From Shinisaurus crocodilurus (Eukaryota; Chordata; Lepidosauria; Squamata; Shinisauridae): a stretch of 64,000 nt of DNA. Made by a program: the position numbers and the translations under genes. The stretch lies in contig CM037878.1 in NCBI GenBank assembly GCA_021292165.1, forward strand, positions 188,541,118-188,605,117. Reading direction: 5' to 3'. The notes below the pieces were generated by a model that worked only from the letters and a program-made list of their open reading frames with translations, did no database searches and was not told the origin of the DNA. Below are positions 1 to 11,399 of the stretch, in pieces (position 1 is the first letter of the stretch; each line of letters starts with the position of its first letter).

Positions 1-24
1 TATGTGAATGGGGAAAGGGCTGGA

Positions 25-112
25 GCAACAAAATCCTATGCACATTTACAGACATAAATCACCCTTTGTTGAATGGGACTTACTCCCTAGTAAATGTGTT
101 TAGGATTGCATA
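25..112. repeat. Foldback MITE, family A (GCAATCCTA hairpin)
   Basis: The left arm CAAAATCCTATGCACATTTA and the right arm ...AATGTGTTTAGGATTGCAT are inverted repeats of each other around a centre near TGAATGGGACTTACTCC. The same roughly 90-bp near-palindrome recurs throughout the window. Confidence 0.6.
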
Positions 113-129
113 CTTAAATTGCAAAAGAT

Positions 130-940
130 GAAGTTCTCAGCCTTATTGACAAATTGAAAGTTAATAAATCACTGGGCCCAGATGGTATCCATCCTAGAGT
201 TCTTAAAGAACTCTATGTTAAAGAACTCTAAGTCCATGTTAGGCATAATTAGGAAAGGAATTGAAAATAAAACTGCCAATATCATACTCCCCTTATACAA
301 ATCTATGGTGCAACCATACTTAGAATACTGTGTACAGTTTTGGTCACCAAGGATATTGTAGAGTTGGAAAAAGTGCAGAAAAGGGCAACTGAAATGATCC
401 AGGGGCTGGATCAACTCTCCTATGAGGAAAGTTTACAACATCTGGGTGAGTAAAAAAGGAGACATGTCATAGAGGTGTACAAAATTATGCAGTGTGTGGA
501 GAAAGGGGATAGGGATACATTTTTCTCCCTATCTCATAATACTAGAACCTAATGGGGTCATCCCATGAAGCCTATTGGTGGGAGATTCAAAACAGATAAA
601 AGTGCTTCATCACACAGCACATAGTTAAACTATGGAATTCACTTCCACAAGATGTAATAATGGCCACCAATTTGGACAGCTTCAAAAGAGGATTGGACAA
701 ATTCATAGAACATAAGGCTATCAATGGCTACTAGTCCTGATGGCTATATGCTACCTTCAGTATCAGAGGCAGTATGCCTATGTACACTAGTTGCAGGGGT
801 ACATGGGAAGAAGGGTGCTGTTGCACTCATGTCCTGCTTGTAGGTTTCCCATGTGCAGCTAGTTGGCCACTGTGTGAACAGAATACTGGACTAGATGGAC
901 CCTCGGTCTGATCCAATAGGGCTCTTTCTATGTTCTTATT
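130..940 (+). mobile_element. CR1 LINE fragment with internal deletion
   Basis: Positions 138-225 translate to a reverse transcriptase piece, DKLKVNKSLGPDGIHPRVLK, typical of the CR1 RT N-terminal region (GPDGxHPRVLKEL). From about 280 onward the sequence is CR1 3'-terminal: YxxxVQPYLEYCVQFWSP-like coding (about 295-350), EKVQKRATEMIQGL-like (about 367-405), then the 3' UTR ending near ATGTTCTTA at 930-940. The middle of the RT is missing, so the copy joins two distant parts of the LINE. Dead copy. Confidence 0.8.
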
Positions 941-959
941 TTGGGAGTAAGTTCCAGTG

Positions 960-2500
960 GGATCAGTTGATCATCTGAATCAACAAGCATATGACTGAGA
1001 TGTCAAAACCATCTCCATTTATTGCCTTCAGTTACCTCTACCCATGAACAACAACTACAATATTCTAGGGCTCACTCAAACCGATGTCTTATCTCTGATC
1101 AATGAGTCCACCATTGGAAAACCTACTTGGGAAAACAGGAGTTGGCAAAGAAAACAGGTGTGCTCAGCCAACATCCCCAGAGTAATATTTTCTCTTCATA
1201 GAATAAGTAACTTGGTACTGCTCTAGAAATCTCCAGCATTCTGAAACAGTTGTTATCATCAAATCCCAGTAGCATCAATCTCTGATTTGCTTATAAACTT
1301 GTAAATTAAGGATAACCTATTTACTCATGTATTTTGGGGGTCAAAAAGAAGATTTAGTTCTTTTGTGGTCTGTAAATTTTGGGGGCTTTCTTTTCGGGCC
1401 TTCTGGAGTCTGTAAATTTTGCAGCAGAAATGGCTCCTTGTAAGTGCACAGAAAATGCCAGCATGAACTAAGGAGCTCTGGGACATATCATTCTTAAGAA
1501 ACCGTATCTCATAGGAAGCACCAGATTCTGTCTCTCAAACAAGAAGTCTTAGAGTTTCAATAAAGAGATGGTGTTCCATATACAGTCCAAGAGAGTGGCT
1601 GTGTCAGCGAATACTCTGGGAAATCCAGATTTCAAAATGTGTTAACCTTTAAGTTATACTTAATAAAAGACCCAGAGTTTGGTTCCTCATTTCTGCATAC
1701 AGTTACAACAAGAACCTAAATAACTCATATGGCCATCCTATGGCCCCAAGACAGTGTCTGGGGTACCATAGGATGCTGCAGATCTCCTGCTCCATGCCCA
1801 TGTACAGAGCTAGGAGCAGAACATCTGAACAGCCCTGAGAACATCTGAACAGCCTGATCTCGCCTGTATGGTAGAGCAGGTGGGAAGAAAGGCGGGAGGG
1901 AGAAGGGGGAGCATAAAATGTGTTTGTGATGCGCAGCGAGGTCGGGAGTGGTGGCTGGGTTAGGAGAAAGTCAAGCCTCAGTTCATACTAGAGGCGCCAG
2001 GAACGGGGTATGGGTGGGTGGGGAAATGCTTCTCTGCAGTGATGGAAACAGCCAGGCGAAAGCAGGAAAAGTGACAGGTGGAGAAACACAGGGCAACATA
2101 TACAGGAATCATTCCCACCCCCCCAATGGGAACAGATAACAAAAGGGATATCAATCAGCTACAGGGAGGTAGAGAAAGGGTTAAAGATTCCTGCAGGAGG
2201 AGGGAGAGGGGAGCACTCAGCAGACCAATCATGAACAGGCTGCCTACATAGAGAGGGAGTGATGGCCCCTGGGATGCATGCCTGGAGGTGGAGGGAGGGC
2301 TGGGTGGGAACAAAAGCACAGTAATGACCAGAAACAATGATCGTCTGTCAGAATCATCCTACGTTACCACCAGTCATGGTAACTTACAACGATAGCTTGT
2401 TGTGTCGTGCGAACCCACCCAGTGAGGATTTGGAGGAAAATGGGAGCTGCACATTAATTCTACTTTAAACATATAATCCTAAAGGATTGCCCTCTGCCCA
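960..2500. other. Intergenic sequence, no gene recognised
   Basis: I see no coding or clearly classified repeat here. The stretch 1870-2330 is purine-rich and contains short G-rich segments. Confidence 0.5.
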
Positions 2501-3580
2501 TCGAATGCCTTGCCAACGATGCCCTGCCAGCAACAAGTGTGCAGGGTGGGAGGAAAGCAGAGGCTTTCTCAGCCTCACCATCCTCCTTTAAAAGTATTTT
2601 TTAGCTAGGCAGGACTCTGCCTCACGACACAATCAGCACGGACCATCCTCAGACCAATCTCTCCTAAGACTGACTAAGGGAACGATCCTATCATGATGCC
2701 CATACGCCCCCGAACTTAGAGGCTTACAGGCAGCCAATGCAGAGCGGGAGGAGAGGCGGAGGTCGTCTTCACCTCCCTGTCCTCCCACTCTGCATTTTTC
2801 GCTAGACAGGCTTTCTCGCCCATCTAGCTGGAGTGCCTCAGAGCAGGAGGGAAGGAGGCTGGAGCGGCTTCAGGATACCTCGTATCCTGGCCTCCCTAGT
2901 CTCTTCCTCCTCTCCCCTCCAAAACACCCCTTTTGCCCCTCTCCAAAGTCACTTTCAATTTTCTTGACTTCAGAGAGTGGTTGGTGTGGTTCTTTCTGCG
3001 CCGGCTGTGAGGAGGCAGGGGAGGGGGCCGGAGCTCTGATTCCCAGCTCTGAGGTCCGAGCGCAGCCTCTAACTTCAGATCTGGGGATCCGAAAAATCCT
3101 GTGACCCCTCAGATGCTGTTTAGGGGCCGTAGGATCACTCCCTAAACCTGGCTCCAAGTCATGGTCTGTACAGCAATGGCTGCTGTTTATCAGGGATGTC
3201 AACGTGAGTTCTGCTGGAGTTCTGTGCAATACTTTGCATGAAAAGTCCTCTTCTCGCAGAGGTTCCGAAGACTGGCTGGGTGCTTCAGGCCCTTTGGTTT
3301 CTTTGTGTAACATACTCTTAGGCTGGCTAGCAACGATAGGCCCTTCCATTGATCCTTCCCTGCCTAGACACTTCTGTCCTACAAAGCTATTGAGAGTTAC
3401 TATGATGGTCTTACTTCCTGCCTTACTTTCCACCGCTGCCTGTCTAGATCCCTTTAACATCCTGCTTACCAATACAGATAGTCTCATCTCCAGTTGTGCT
3501 ACGGTCTTCCTGCAATGTCTTATGCTTCTGCCTATAGCCTCCTTTTTGCCCATAGACTGCCTCTCTTGATCTGAGACTAA
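2500..3580. repeat. Unclassified repeat region with an open frame
   Basis: Segments such as 2830-2930 (GGAGGGAAGGAGGCTGG..., CGTATCCTGGCCTCCCT) resemble 46670-46790 (CGTATTCTGGCTTCCTC), so this is an interspersed repeat. A 227-codon open frame lies on the minus strand (3553-2870) and encodes an unrecognised Ser/Glu/Lys-rich sequence. It has no domain I can name and overlaps the repeat, so I do not call it a gene. Confidence 0.35.
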
Positions 3581-4342
3581 CCTGGATTTCTACCTATGAG
3601 CTCTGCTCATCCTATCTGATGAGCATTTCAGCCCAGTCTAGTATTCATTATGTTAATTATTTAATCAATGTATACAAACTGCTTACCATATCTGAAAAGA
3701 CATCTCAAAGCATTTTACAACACAAGATAAAAATCTTTCTTAAATACATTTCTTAAATAAAATATGAAACATCCTCATTAAGACTGACCCTGTATTTTTA
3801 TTTTATTTTTTTCTGTGATGCTGCATGGTTTCCTCTCTGGATGGTGAAAATAAGTAAATAGCTGGGACTGATCCTGCCAGAACCATCGGAACCCCGGTTT
3901 CTACCAATGGACTGTGAACAGCCTGTGACCTGTGTATTGCTTTACCCCATTTCTTGCTGTGCGCAAGAAAGGCACAGAATTTGCAGAAGCCATGGCACTG
4001 GCTAATCCCTGCTCTAGCTACATTTATCCACTAGATGGTTTGCTTTTGTCTGTAATGAGCTGTTCAGAGTTCCTTCTTGTCTGTTATTTTTGCAAAGAGG
4101 TTGCAGCCTGGCTTGATCCGAAGCTGTTGAAAAGCAACTGAAAAGTGTCCATGGGTTTCAGTAAGGTCTGCTCCAGCCATTTCTACATATCTCACATTAT
4201 TTTAAAAAAAGACGCCACTAAATTAGAACAGATTCTGATGTAATTGAAGTCAACAGTATACCAGGCTAAGTCATGTCATTTTACTGCCAAATGTGGAGAT
4301 TTGGTTAGAACACCTCAAGGGGGAATCTGTAAAAGCTAGATA

Positions 4343-5060
4343 ATTTAATTTATTTTATTTAAAATATTTCTTGGACACCTCCCAAGCCGGTGTCCAACGA
4401 TAAAACACATACAACCTATACAATATTAAAAGTGATAAAAACACAATAGAATAGTAAGAACACAATAAAAACAGCAACAAAAACAGCAAGAGCAGCAATC
4501 ATATCAGGAGAAGGACAGAGGAAAATAACACATTTTCAAGGCCATCTTAAAAGACTACAATGATGGAGCATGACGGATCCTCAATGGCAACTTATTCCAG
4601 AGGTGTGGGGTCTCATGTGTGGTCACCCACCTAACTGCTCTCTCACAGGTGGGCAAATGAGAAGGGCCTCTCTTGCTTATATGCGGGCAGGCTGATATGG
4701 GTGAAGGTGGTCCTTCAAGTAATTTGGTCCCAAACCATTTAAGGCTTTAAAGGTCAAAACCAGCACTTTAAATTGGGCCCGGAAACACACCGGTAACCAG
4801 TGCAGCTGGCGCAGTATAGGCGTTATATGATCAAATCACCTCGCCCCCACCAACACTTGGGCGGTCACATTCTGCACCAGCTGAAATTTCTGGAGCATCT
4901 TCAAAGGCAGTCCCATGTACAGTGCATTACAGTAGTCCATTCTGGATGTCACTAGCGCATGGATAGGTGAGGTCTTTTCTCTCAAGACTGGGCTGCAGCT
5001 GACGTACCAGCCTAAGCTGGTAAAATGCACTCCTGGACACCGCAGCCACCTGGGCTTCCC
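4343..5060 (-). mobile_element. L2/CR1-group LINE 3' fragment
   Basis: Read on the minus strand, it encodes ALVTSRMDYCNALYMGLPLK and KFQLVQN, matching the C-terminal part of the larger LINE at 40.2-44.6 kb (ALVSSRLDYCNALYVGLPWK). It continues into the 3' UTR and an AT-rich tail at 4343-4370. Multiple stops and gaps show that it is dead. Confidence 0.8.
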
Positions 5061-5204
5061 CAGTTCACACAGAGTCCACTATTAATGATCACTGTTTCTA
5101 GCTCTACAATTCTCATTCAGAGTAATCAAACTTCCCACTTCAGGTTTCAGGCAAATTATTGGCTGTTGTCAGAAAATGTTCTTGTTTTTTCATGCCTTTC
5201 TATT

Positions 5205-5340
5205 TAGGTCAAGGGTAGGCAACCTGTCTCCCTCCAAATATTGTTAGACTACGAATCTCATCATCTCTGAACATTGGCTATTCTGGCTCGGCTGATGGGA
5301 GATGGAGTCTAACAGCATCTGCAGAGCCATCAGTTGCATA
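5205..5340. repeat. Degenerate hAT-like foldback MITE
   Basis: It starts AAGGGTAGGCAACCTGTCTC and carries the paired segments ACTACGAATCTCATCATC and GCTGATGGGAGATGGAGTCT. This is the same architecture as the better preserved copies at 23856 and 24305. Confidence 0.55.
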
Positions 5341-5382
5341 TCTCCTAAATCAGGGGTAGGCAATTTTTAGTCAGTTTATTTA

Positions 5383-5392
<10 letters not shown>

Positions 5393-5436
<44 letters not shown>
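5393..5436. repeat. Compound microsatellite (GT)n(TA)n
   Basis: Uninterrupted GT repeats pass directly into TA repeats. Confidence 0.97.
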
Positions 5437-5438
<2 letters not shown>

Positions 5439-5639
5439 TCAAAACACGTTCTCAAGAAAGATTTCCAGCCTAAGCTCTTTTTCAGGGGAAAAATTATAAA
5501 TAGAAATGCTTACTTAGAGAGAAACCCTAACTCCCAGTTCCAGTGGCTGGAGGGGGTTAGGATAAGGTAAGGGTGCCTGTCCACTGGTGGGGAAGGAGTA
5601 TGTCCAACCTGGAAGCCCCCAGTCACACCCGCTTCATGG

Positions 5640-6031
5640 GCATAGATTTTATTCATTTAATATTTACATACCCCCTTTCCACAGATTCCACCAAGGTGGT
5701 TTACAACAATTCAAATAAAAAACAATACATAAAAGCAATAAAACCATATTAACACATTGAAACATTACAAAAACAACAACCACTGCTCACAAGTTTAAGG
5801 GCCATATTGAAGAGATGTGTTGTTGTGACTCCTTTCCAAAAACCCAAGCGAATGAGGACCAATCTTAGCTCTGAAGACGAGAGAGGATTCCACAAAAGCG
5901 GAGAAAACCCTTTCACATATGCCTACCAAGCAGGTCTCTGCAGCTGGGGGTGGCCTCATATGGACTTCTCCTGAAGATCTTAATATGGGTTCATAACAAG
6001 ACATGTGTTCCCTCAGGTAGTCAAGCACTAA
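5640..6031 (-). mobile_element. L2/CR1-group LINE 3' end, first part of a split copy
   Basis: The AT-rich tail and the text GAGGATTCCACAAAAGCGG (minus strand: fragment before the conserved LPSxLR-like end) fit the 3' region of the 40.2 kb LINE. The copy appears to resume at about 6510, interrupted by the foldback and hairpin sequences between. Confidence 0.6.
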
Positions 6032-6100
6032 GGGCACAATCCTATGCATGTTTAGACAGAAAACTTTCCTACAACTCCCAGCATGCTCCAGTCAACCCTA
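6032..6100. repeat. Half of a foldback MITE, family B
   Basis: It begins GCACAATCCTATGCATGTTT, then AGACAGAAA...CCTACAACTCCCAGCATGC. This is one arm of the family B palindrome, whose complete version is at 54064-54192. The second arm is missing. Confidence 0.6.
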
Positions 6101-6240
6101 AGTAGTGATGTGTGCAGAGCTCGATTGGGGGGTGGAAGTCCGGCGAACTTGCTGGGCTCGACCCCCCGAGCTCTGCTCACCTTACCTGCTTCCCCGGCTC
6201 GACTCACGTTCTCGCGAACTGAGCCAGGGAAGCGACTTCT

Positions 6241-6385
6241 GGGTTCCCGGTGCTATGTTGTTTACGTAGAAAATGGCGTAAGGTACGTTAAAAACAGCCG
6301 TGATTTGTGCAAGTTACGCAAATCGCGGCTGCTTTTAATGTATCTAACACCATTTTCTACGTAAACAATGTAGTGCCAGGAACCC
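6241..6385. repeat. Long inverted repeat: 67-nt arms with an 11-nt loop
   Basis: The left arm 6241-6307 (GGGTTCCCGG...GTGATTTG) pairs with the right arm 6319-6385 (CAAATCGCGG...GGAACCC) at 56 of 67 positions. Nearly all mismatches are transitions, and the loop is TGCAAGTTACG. It is embedded in a GC-rich island at 6100-6500 that is unlike its AT-rich surroundings. Confidence 0.9.
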
Positions 6386-6509
6386 GGACATTTGGTGAGT
6401 GCCTCGGCTGGTGCTCGCTTTCAGCCCAGCTTGGCAGGTGCGGCGGCAACACTCACTGAGCGCACTGCGAATTGGGTGGTGGGCGGATCGTCCACCACTA
6501 GCCCTAAGA

Positions 6510-7065
6510 CATTTGTAGTTTAAAAGCTGAGACCAACACCTTGGAATTCAGCTCAGAAAACAATTGACAACCGGTGCAGTTCTTTCAATATAGGGGTGAT
6601 ATGATCACAATACTGTGCACTGGTTAGCAGCCTAGCTGCTGCACCAGTTGAAGCTTCTGGATGCTCTTCAGGAGTAGCCCTACACTGAATGTGTTGCAAG
6701 AGTCTAACTGCAATGTAACCAACACATGGATCACTGTTGGTTACATCAGTTCAGACTGATTCAGGAATGGATGTAGCTGGTGCACTAACATAGTTGTGCA
6801 AATGCATTCCTTGCCACCAGTAGCACCTGAAAATCAAGGGATTGTGTAGGATCAAAGAGCTCACCCAAGCTACAAACCTGACCTTTCAGGAGACCACAAC
6901 CCCTTCCAGAACAGGTTGAAGCCCAGTCCTCAAGCCAGGTTTTCTGTTGACCAACAGCAACTTCATCTTGTCTGCATTTAATCTCAGCTTGCTCACCATC
7001 ATCAAGCCCATTATCAAACCCAAGTGATGATCTACCATCATTGGTATTTCTACCACCAGCAGACC
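6510..7065 (-). mobile_element. L2/CR1-group LINE fragment, second part of a split copy
   Basis: It contains the complement of the conserved 3'-coding text seen at 4343-5060 and 40.7-41.2 kb: GGTGCAGTTCTTTCAATATA, TGCACCAGTTGAAGCTTCTG, and the SKLRLNADKM-like stretch near 6960-7000, which corresponds to MLKLNPDKTE of the intact RT. Decayed copy. Confidence 0.7.
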
Positions 7066-7077
7066 CCAAATGGGGCA

Positions 7078-7266
7078 TTCACAGGAAGCTGCCTTATACT
7101 GAATCACACAATTGGTCCATCTAGCCTAGTATTCTTGACACTGACTGGCAGTGTCTCTCCTGGGTTTGCAGCAGGATTCCTTCTTTGTCCTATCCAGAGA
7201 TGCCAGGGATTGAACCTCAGACCTTCTACATGTAAAGCATGTGCTGTACCACTGACCTATGGCCCA
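7078..7266 (-). mobile_element. tRNA-derived SINE (Ala-tRNA-like head)
   Basis: On the minus strand it starts GGGCCATAGGTCAGTGGTAC (A-box region) followed by a B-box-like GGTTCAATCCC-type segment (GGTCTGAGGTTCAATCCCTG complement at about 7210-7235). It ends with the complement of AGGAAGCTGCCTTATACTGA. Other copies lie at 27701 and 51067. Confidence 0.75.
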
Positions 7267-8565
7267 AAGAGTCACTGTGGATTTGCTCACCATCCTTCTG
7301 TTACATCAGCATTCACTAATCCAGTTCCAAGGATGGATCAAAGGCAGTATTCCCCCAAGAGGCCCAGGATCAGGACCATCAACTACAAAAGCCTGGAGCT
7401 GACATAGCTACCCCCCCCCACCCACTGAAGCCAACAGGGGGGAATTTAAAAATAAAGAACCACCATGTAAAAATAAAGACCCAGAACATCCTGTTCTGTG
7501 GTTCCTTGAGGCTCACAGGGGAACCTGGTAGCAAGATCAAGGCAGGAAGACAGCAGGACCCTGGATAGCTCCAATGAGGTCCTGCTAGGACAATAGGAGG
7601 ATGTTGTCTCAGCAGGGAGCTAAACCCAACTGAAGCCTTATGTAGGTTGACAAGCCCTGTAGTGTGTTCAGCTCCACCCCTCCTGGAGGAGCTGACTGGA
7701 TTGTTAAATGGGCCTCACCTGATTTTGTAGCCTGAGATTTTTGCAAGTCTGGGGAGATGGGGGTTCTGCCAGGGACTCATCCTCTGAGCAAGAGGGCAAT
7801 GGCAGGGCTGTGCCCTCTGGCCAGGAGGGCCCTGAATAAGGCACTGACTGTTCTACCCCTGAGGAAGTAGCTTGTATCTCATCCTCATCAGAATCCTCTG
7901 CTGCACACTGGAAGGCCCTGCGGGTCCATGACATGCCAGAATGAAGAGTGAGGGAAACACCTGTACTTTGGAAGAGGCTTTACTCCCCAACCCCCACCCT
8001 TGTTAGGATTGCTTTGCTTGTGGAATAAGATCCTTTTCAAAGTTGGATAGCAAATAATCTCTGTGACACTTCTTCTGTGTTGTCTTGAGTTCTGCTCTCC
8101 AGAGAGACTAGTGCTATTTTAAGGCAGGGAGAATGGGGAAAAGGTTCCTCGGCACATAGCTCTTGTCATAAAGATTAGACCCTTCACCACCACCACCACC
8201 CCCCCAAAAAAAATACCAAGAAAGAAGGACATACATTCTGTAACACTTACCAAGTAGCATTCCCATTGATGCCCTTGTTCACTGGTTTTTTTTACTTCCC
8301 CAACTGGAGTTAGCCTTGGTGCTGAAATGAAATGTGGATTTGTCTGAAAAGGTTGAGAGCTCCAGAAAACAGCATCATCTCTGATTTATTTATTTATTTA
8401 TTTTAACTATGAATTGGTTCCAGAGATTTGTTCTAGTGAATTTGATGATGATGATGTGGTCCTGGATCATTTCAACTCTGCAAATATATGTACACAGCTT
8501 TATCTTTCCACAAAAATGCACTTAATGTTTATAAGGGCTGTTATTTTGTTTTAATAGATACCATC

Positions 8566-8637
8566 GAAGAAGAAGAAGAAGAAGAAGAAGAAGAAGAAGA
8601 AGAAGAAGAAGAAGAAGAAGAAGAGTTGTTGTTGTTA
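8566..8637. repeat. Microsatellite (GAA)n followed by (GTT)n
   Basis: About 20 GAA units are followed by four GTT units. Confidence 0.97.
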
Positions 8638-8654
8638 TTTAACCTCTAACAGCT

Positions 8655-8742
8655 GAATCCTATACATGTGTATTTGGATGTAAGTCCCACTGAGTTCAAT
8701 GGGGCTTACCTACAGTTAAGTGGGTATAGGATTGCATCCTAG
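8655..8742. repeat. Foldback MITE, family A
   Basis: The arms GAATCCTATACATGTGTATT and GTATAGGATTGCATCC are inverted around CCCACTGAGTTCAATGGGGC. Confidence 0.75.
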
Positions 8743-9164
8743 AGGTCTTTGTGGCAACTAGAGTGGGATCTATCTGTTGGCCAAGCCTGATCTAGGTAAT
8801 GGAAAATCAAGGATTGATTCCATCATTGTCTGTCTGTCTTCAGTCTGATGGCTGAGATACCTTTTGGCACCATGGAAGTTATACCACTGAATCTAATATA
8901 GTTCTTTTTATTTTCTATCATCCTTAATCATTCTCTGCAGAACAATCTGAAAATGTACATTATTTGAGAGGAGCTACAATACTAGCAGAGTCTCTTTCAG
9001 AGCAGCCTGCAGGGAAAATTTTAAACAAAACACTGACTAGTGACTACTCCTGCCTCTTTCAGTTCCTGCTGCTCCTTTGTACATTGTACCCCTCCTCACC
9101 CATTCAGTCAACCATGCAAAATGTGCAAAGGCTACTCCCACAGGACAGTGTCTTTCCACTTCCA

Positions 9165-9360
9165 GAGGGATAGCTGTGCTGGTCTTTTTCAGCAAAATCA
9201 GCAGTCATGTAGCATCTTAAGCCTATGCCATGTCACCAAGCTTTCTTGGACTAGAGACCACTTCGTTTGATGAAGAGGACACCATTCCATGAAAGCTTAT
9301 GCCATAGTAATTTTGTTAAACTTTAAGGTGCTACAAGATTTTGTTGCATCTCTGCTGTCA
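9165..9360. mobile_element. Penelope-like terminal remnant: inverted pair with hammerhead-like cores
   Basis: Arms AGCATCTTAAGCCTATGCC...AAGCTTTC and GAAAGCTTATGCC...CTTTAAGGTGCT are inverted repeats. The + arm reads TTGATGA (9267-9273), then a helix-forming stretch, then GAAA (9291-9294), close to the hammerhead core CUGANGA...GAAA. Such motifs are known in the terminal repeats of Penelope-like elements. The first core base is T rather than C, so this copy is decayed. Confidence 0.55.
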
Positions 9361-9457
9361 TTGTATCATTCCTCTATTGCCCATCTCTTTGCCTTCCTAC
9401 AATCTTTCCTTCACTCTTTGATATGCCCAAGCAGCTAAAGCACATGCTCTAGGACAG

Positions 9458-9580
9458 GGGTGGGCAGAAAGTAGATCTCCATATGTTTTGGACTTCAACT
9501 CCCAGCATTCCTGACCATTGGCCATGCCAGCTAGGGCTGATGGGAGTTTAAGTCCAAAACATCTGGAGGGCACCAAACTA
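9458..9580. repeat. hAT-like foldback MITE, degenerate right end
   Basis: It opens CAGGGGTGGGCAGAAAGTAG and holds paired arms TTGGACTTCAACTCCCAGCA and GATGGGAGTTTAAGTCCAAA. Confidence 0.65.
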
Positions 9581-9670
9581 GGAAAGGTTTTATCCTACCT
9601 ATATCCCCATTTGAGTCCTTTCTATGGATATCTGGATCAGGCCGGGTACTTTTGCTTTTAGAATGTAGAT

Positions 9671-9806
9671 CAGGGCTCTCCAACCTTGGGTCCCCAGATG
9701 TTGGTGGACTGCAGCTCCCAGAATCCCTTGCCATTAGCCATGCTGGCTGGGTATGCTGGGAGCTGTAGGCCAACAACATCCGGGGATCCAAGGTTGGAGA
9801 GCCCTG
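9671..9806. mobile_element. hAT-like non-autonomous element with 8-bp target duplication
   Basis: Termini are CAGGGCTCTCCAACCTTGG and CCAAGGTTGGAGAGCCCTG. Flanks ATGTAGAT (9663-9670) and GTGTAGAT (9807-9814) match at 7 of 8, the duplication length expected for hAT transposition. The whole 136 bp folds back on itself. Confidence 0.88.
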
Positions 9807-9878
9807 GTGTAGATACTGGTGTAGATAGATGGGGACAGAGGACAAGGCTTTCTTGCGTGTGGCCCCAGTGTTAATTAT

Positions 9879-10005
9879 AGCAGGGGTGGGCAACCAGTGG
9901 CCCTCCAGATGTTGTTGGTTTCTAACTCCCATTAGCTGCAACTCCCATTAATCTCAGCAAACATGGCCAGGGGTGATGGGAGTTGTAGTCAAAGAACATC
10001 TGGAG
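9879..10005. repeat. hAT-like foldback MITE, degenerate
   Basis: It begins CAGGGGTGGGCAACCAGTGG; the right arm GATGGGAGTTGTAGTCAAAG decays after 9990. Confidence 0.65.
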
Positions 10006-10009
10006 TATA

Positions 10010-11390
10010 TAGAGGAACAACATCCTAAGGAAGAACATCCCGCCGAACTTTTAGAAATACGTAAAAATGTACCCATGCTATAAATTAGTTATGTAGCTTT
10101 AATTCCTCATCTTGAATGTTAATATTTATGAATTTTAATATTATGTATTATTGAAACACAGAAATAGTGAGCAAATTACCCTGTGAATGTTCATCATTCC
10201 ATGGCTGCAAAAGTGTGCAATCTTGCATCTGTGAAAGTAACACCATCACAGATCCAAATACCATGGCCCCAGACAGATTACAGATTACTGTTCCAGTCCT
10301 GTGTTCTGCTGCCTCCTGCAGTGGTGGAGTGCTTTGCAATCAAGCAATGAGATACGGAGTGATGCACAGGTTTGTGGGTGGCAATCCTCTGCCTGCCTCA
10401 CTTATTGGGAGAGGTTTCAACCTTCTCTCTGCAACATCGAATTTTTTTTTATTTTTAAGGACTATCTTTTCCAAACGTAGCTGATGGGCATTTAAGAATT
10501 TCTATTAAAGCACAATGTTCCAAAGAGCAGCTCAAAAGCTGCTGTTTTAAGATCGATGGCGAGTCTCCTGTAAATAGAACTTCCCATGGCTTGTTTCTAG
10601 CTGAATCTGAGCGGGGGGGGGGGGGGAATGGGCTCAGCTGGAGCCAATGCGACAGGAACAAAGACTTTCAGAGACAGATTTCTTGGTTCAGCCGCAAGAG
10701 GATCCTGCAGCCAAGCACAGATGCTGAACGCAGTAGTTCCTTGTTGTTATCAGGCTGAAACACAGGATCTTATGAGTAGGAAGCTTGTTTCTTGAGTAGT
10801 GTGAAATCAAGTTGCCAATTTATTGGAGTGCATCCCCCCCCCCCGCCTCCCCACCAATAAAGTATTATTTAGAGGAGTTGGGAAAGCACACTAAATCTTC
10901 CCTGGTTGTTCACTTTGTGCCAACTCGGAAAAGTGAAATGTTACTGCAGCAGACTCTCCAAAAAGCCAATAGAACTGTCATACCGACAGGTTGTTGTTCT
11001 TTGGAGCTGTCCAAATGTCAAGTGCTGAAAGGGGAGTGGTTCTTGGTTTGGTAAAGGGAGAAGGCCCCCTGTTCTCAGACATGTAATTTCAGATGTTCCC
11101 CCCATTCCCCCCCCCCCTATATCTAAAGCACTAGCCTACCAGCATCTGACAAAAGCCCTTTGCTATTTGTCTGTTAGAAGTAATGGTATGGTATACTGAG
11201 ATAAATTCAGTTAAAGCTAATTATTTTGCTATGACATGTACAATTACTGCTACACTTCGTTAAGCTATTGCTTTTATGTTTCAACATCTGAGAGAAATGC
11301 CAGTCTCCCCAATAATTTCAGCTCAAAATGATTCAATTAGTTCAGGGTAAGAGCAGGGATGGACATGTGAATAAGGGAAACATATCAATG
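10010..11390. other. Intergenic sequence, no gene or classified repeat
   Basis: Only homopolymer runs stand out, a G run at 10612-10626 and C runs near 10840 and 11110. Open frames here are short and have no recognisable domains. Confidence 0.5.
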
Positions 11391-11399
11391 AATCTAATA

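Noticed and set aside
2870..3553. 227-codon minus-strand open frame
   Set aside because: No recognisable domain, low-complexity Ser/Glu composition, and its 3' part lies in a dispersed repeat also seen near 46.7 kb.
7200..7266. Possible Ala tRNA gene on the minus strand
   Set aside because: The A- and B-box-like words belong to a SINE head; the anticodon arm and acceptor stem do not form, and the same unit recurs with a SINE tail.
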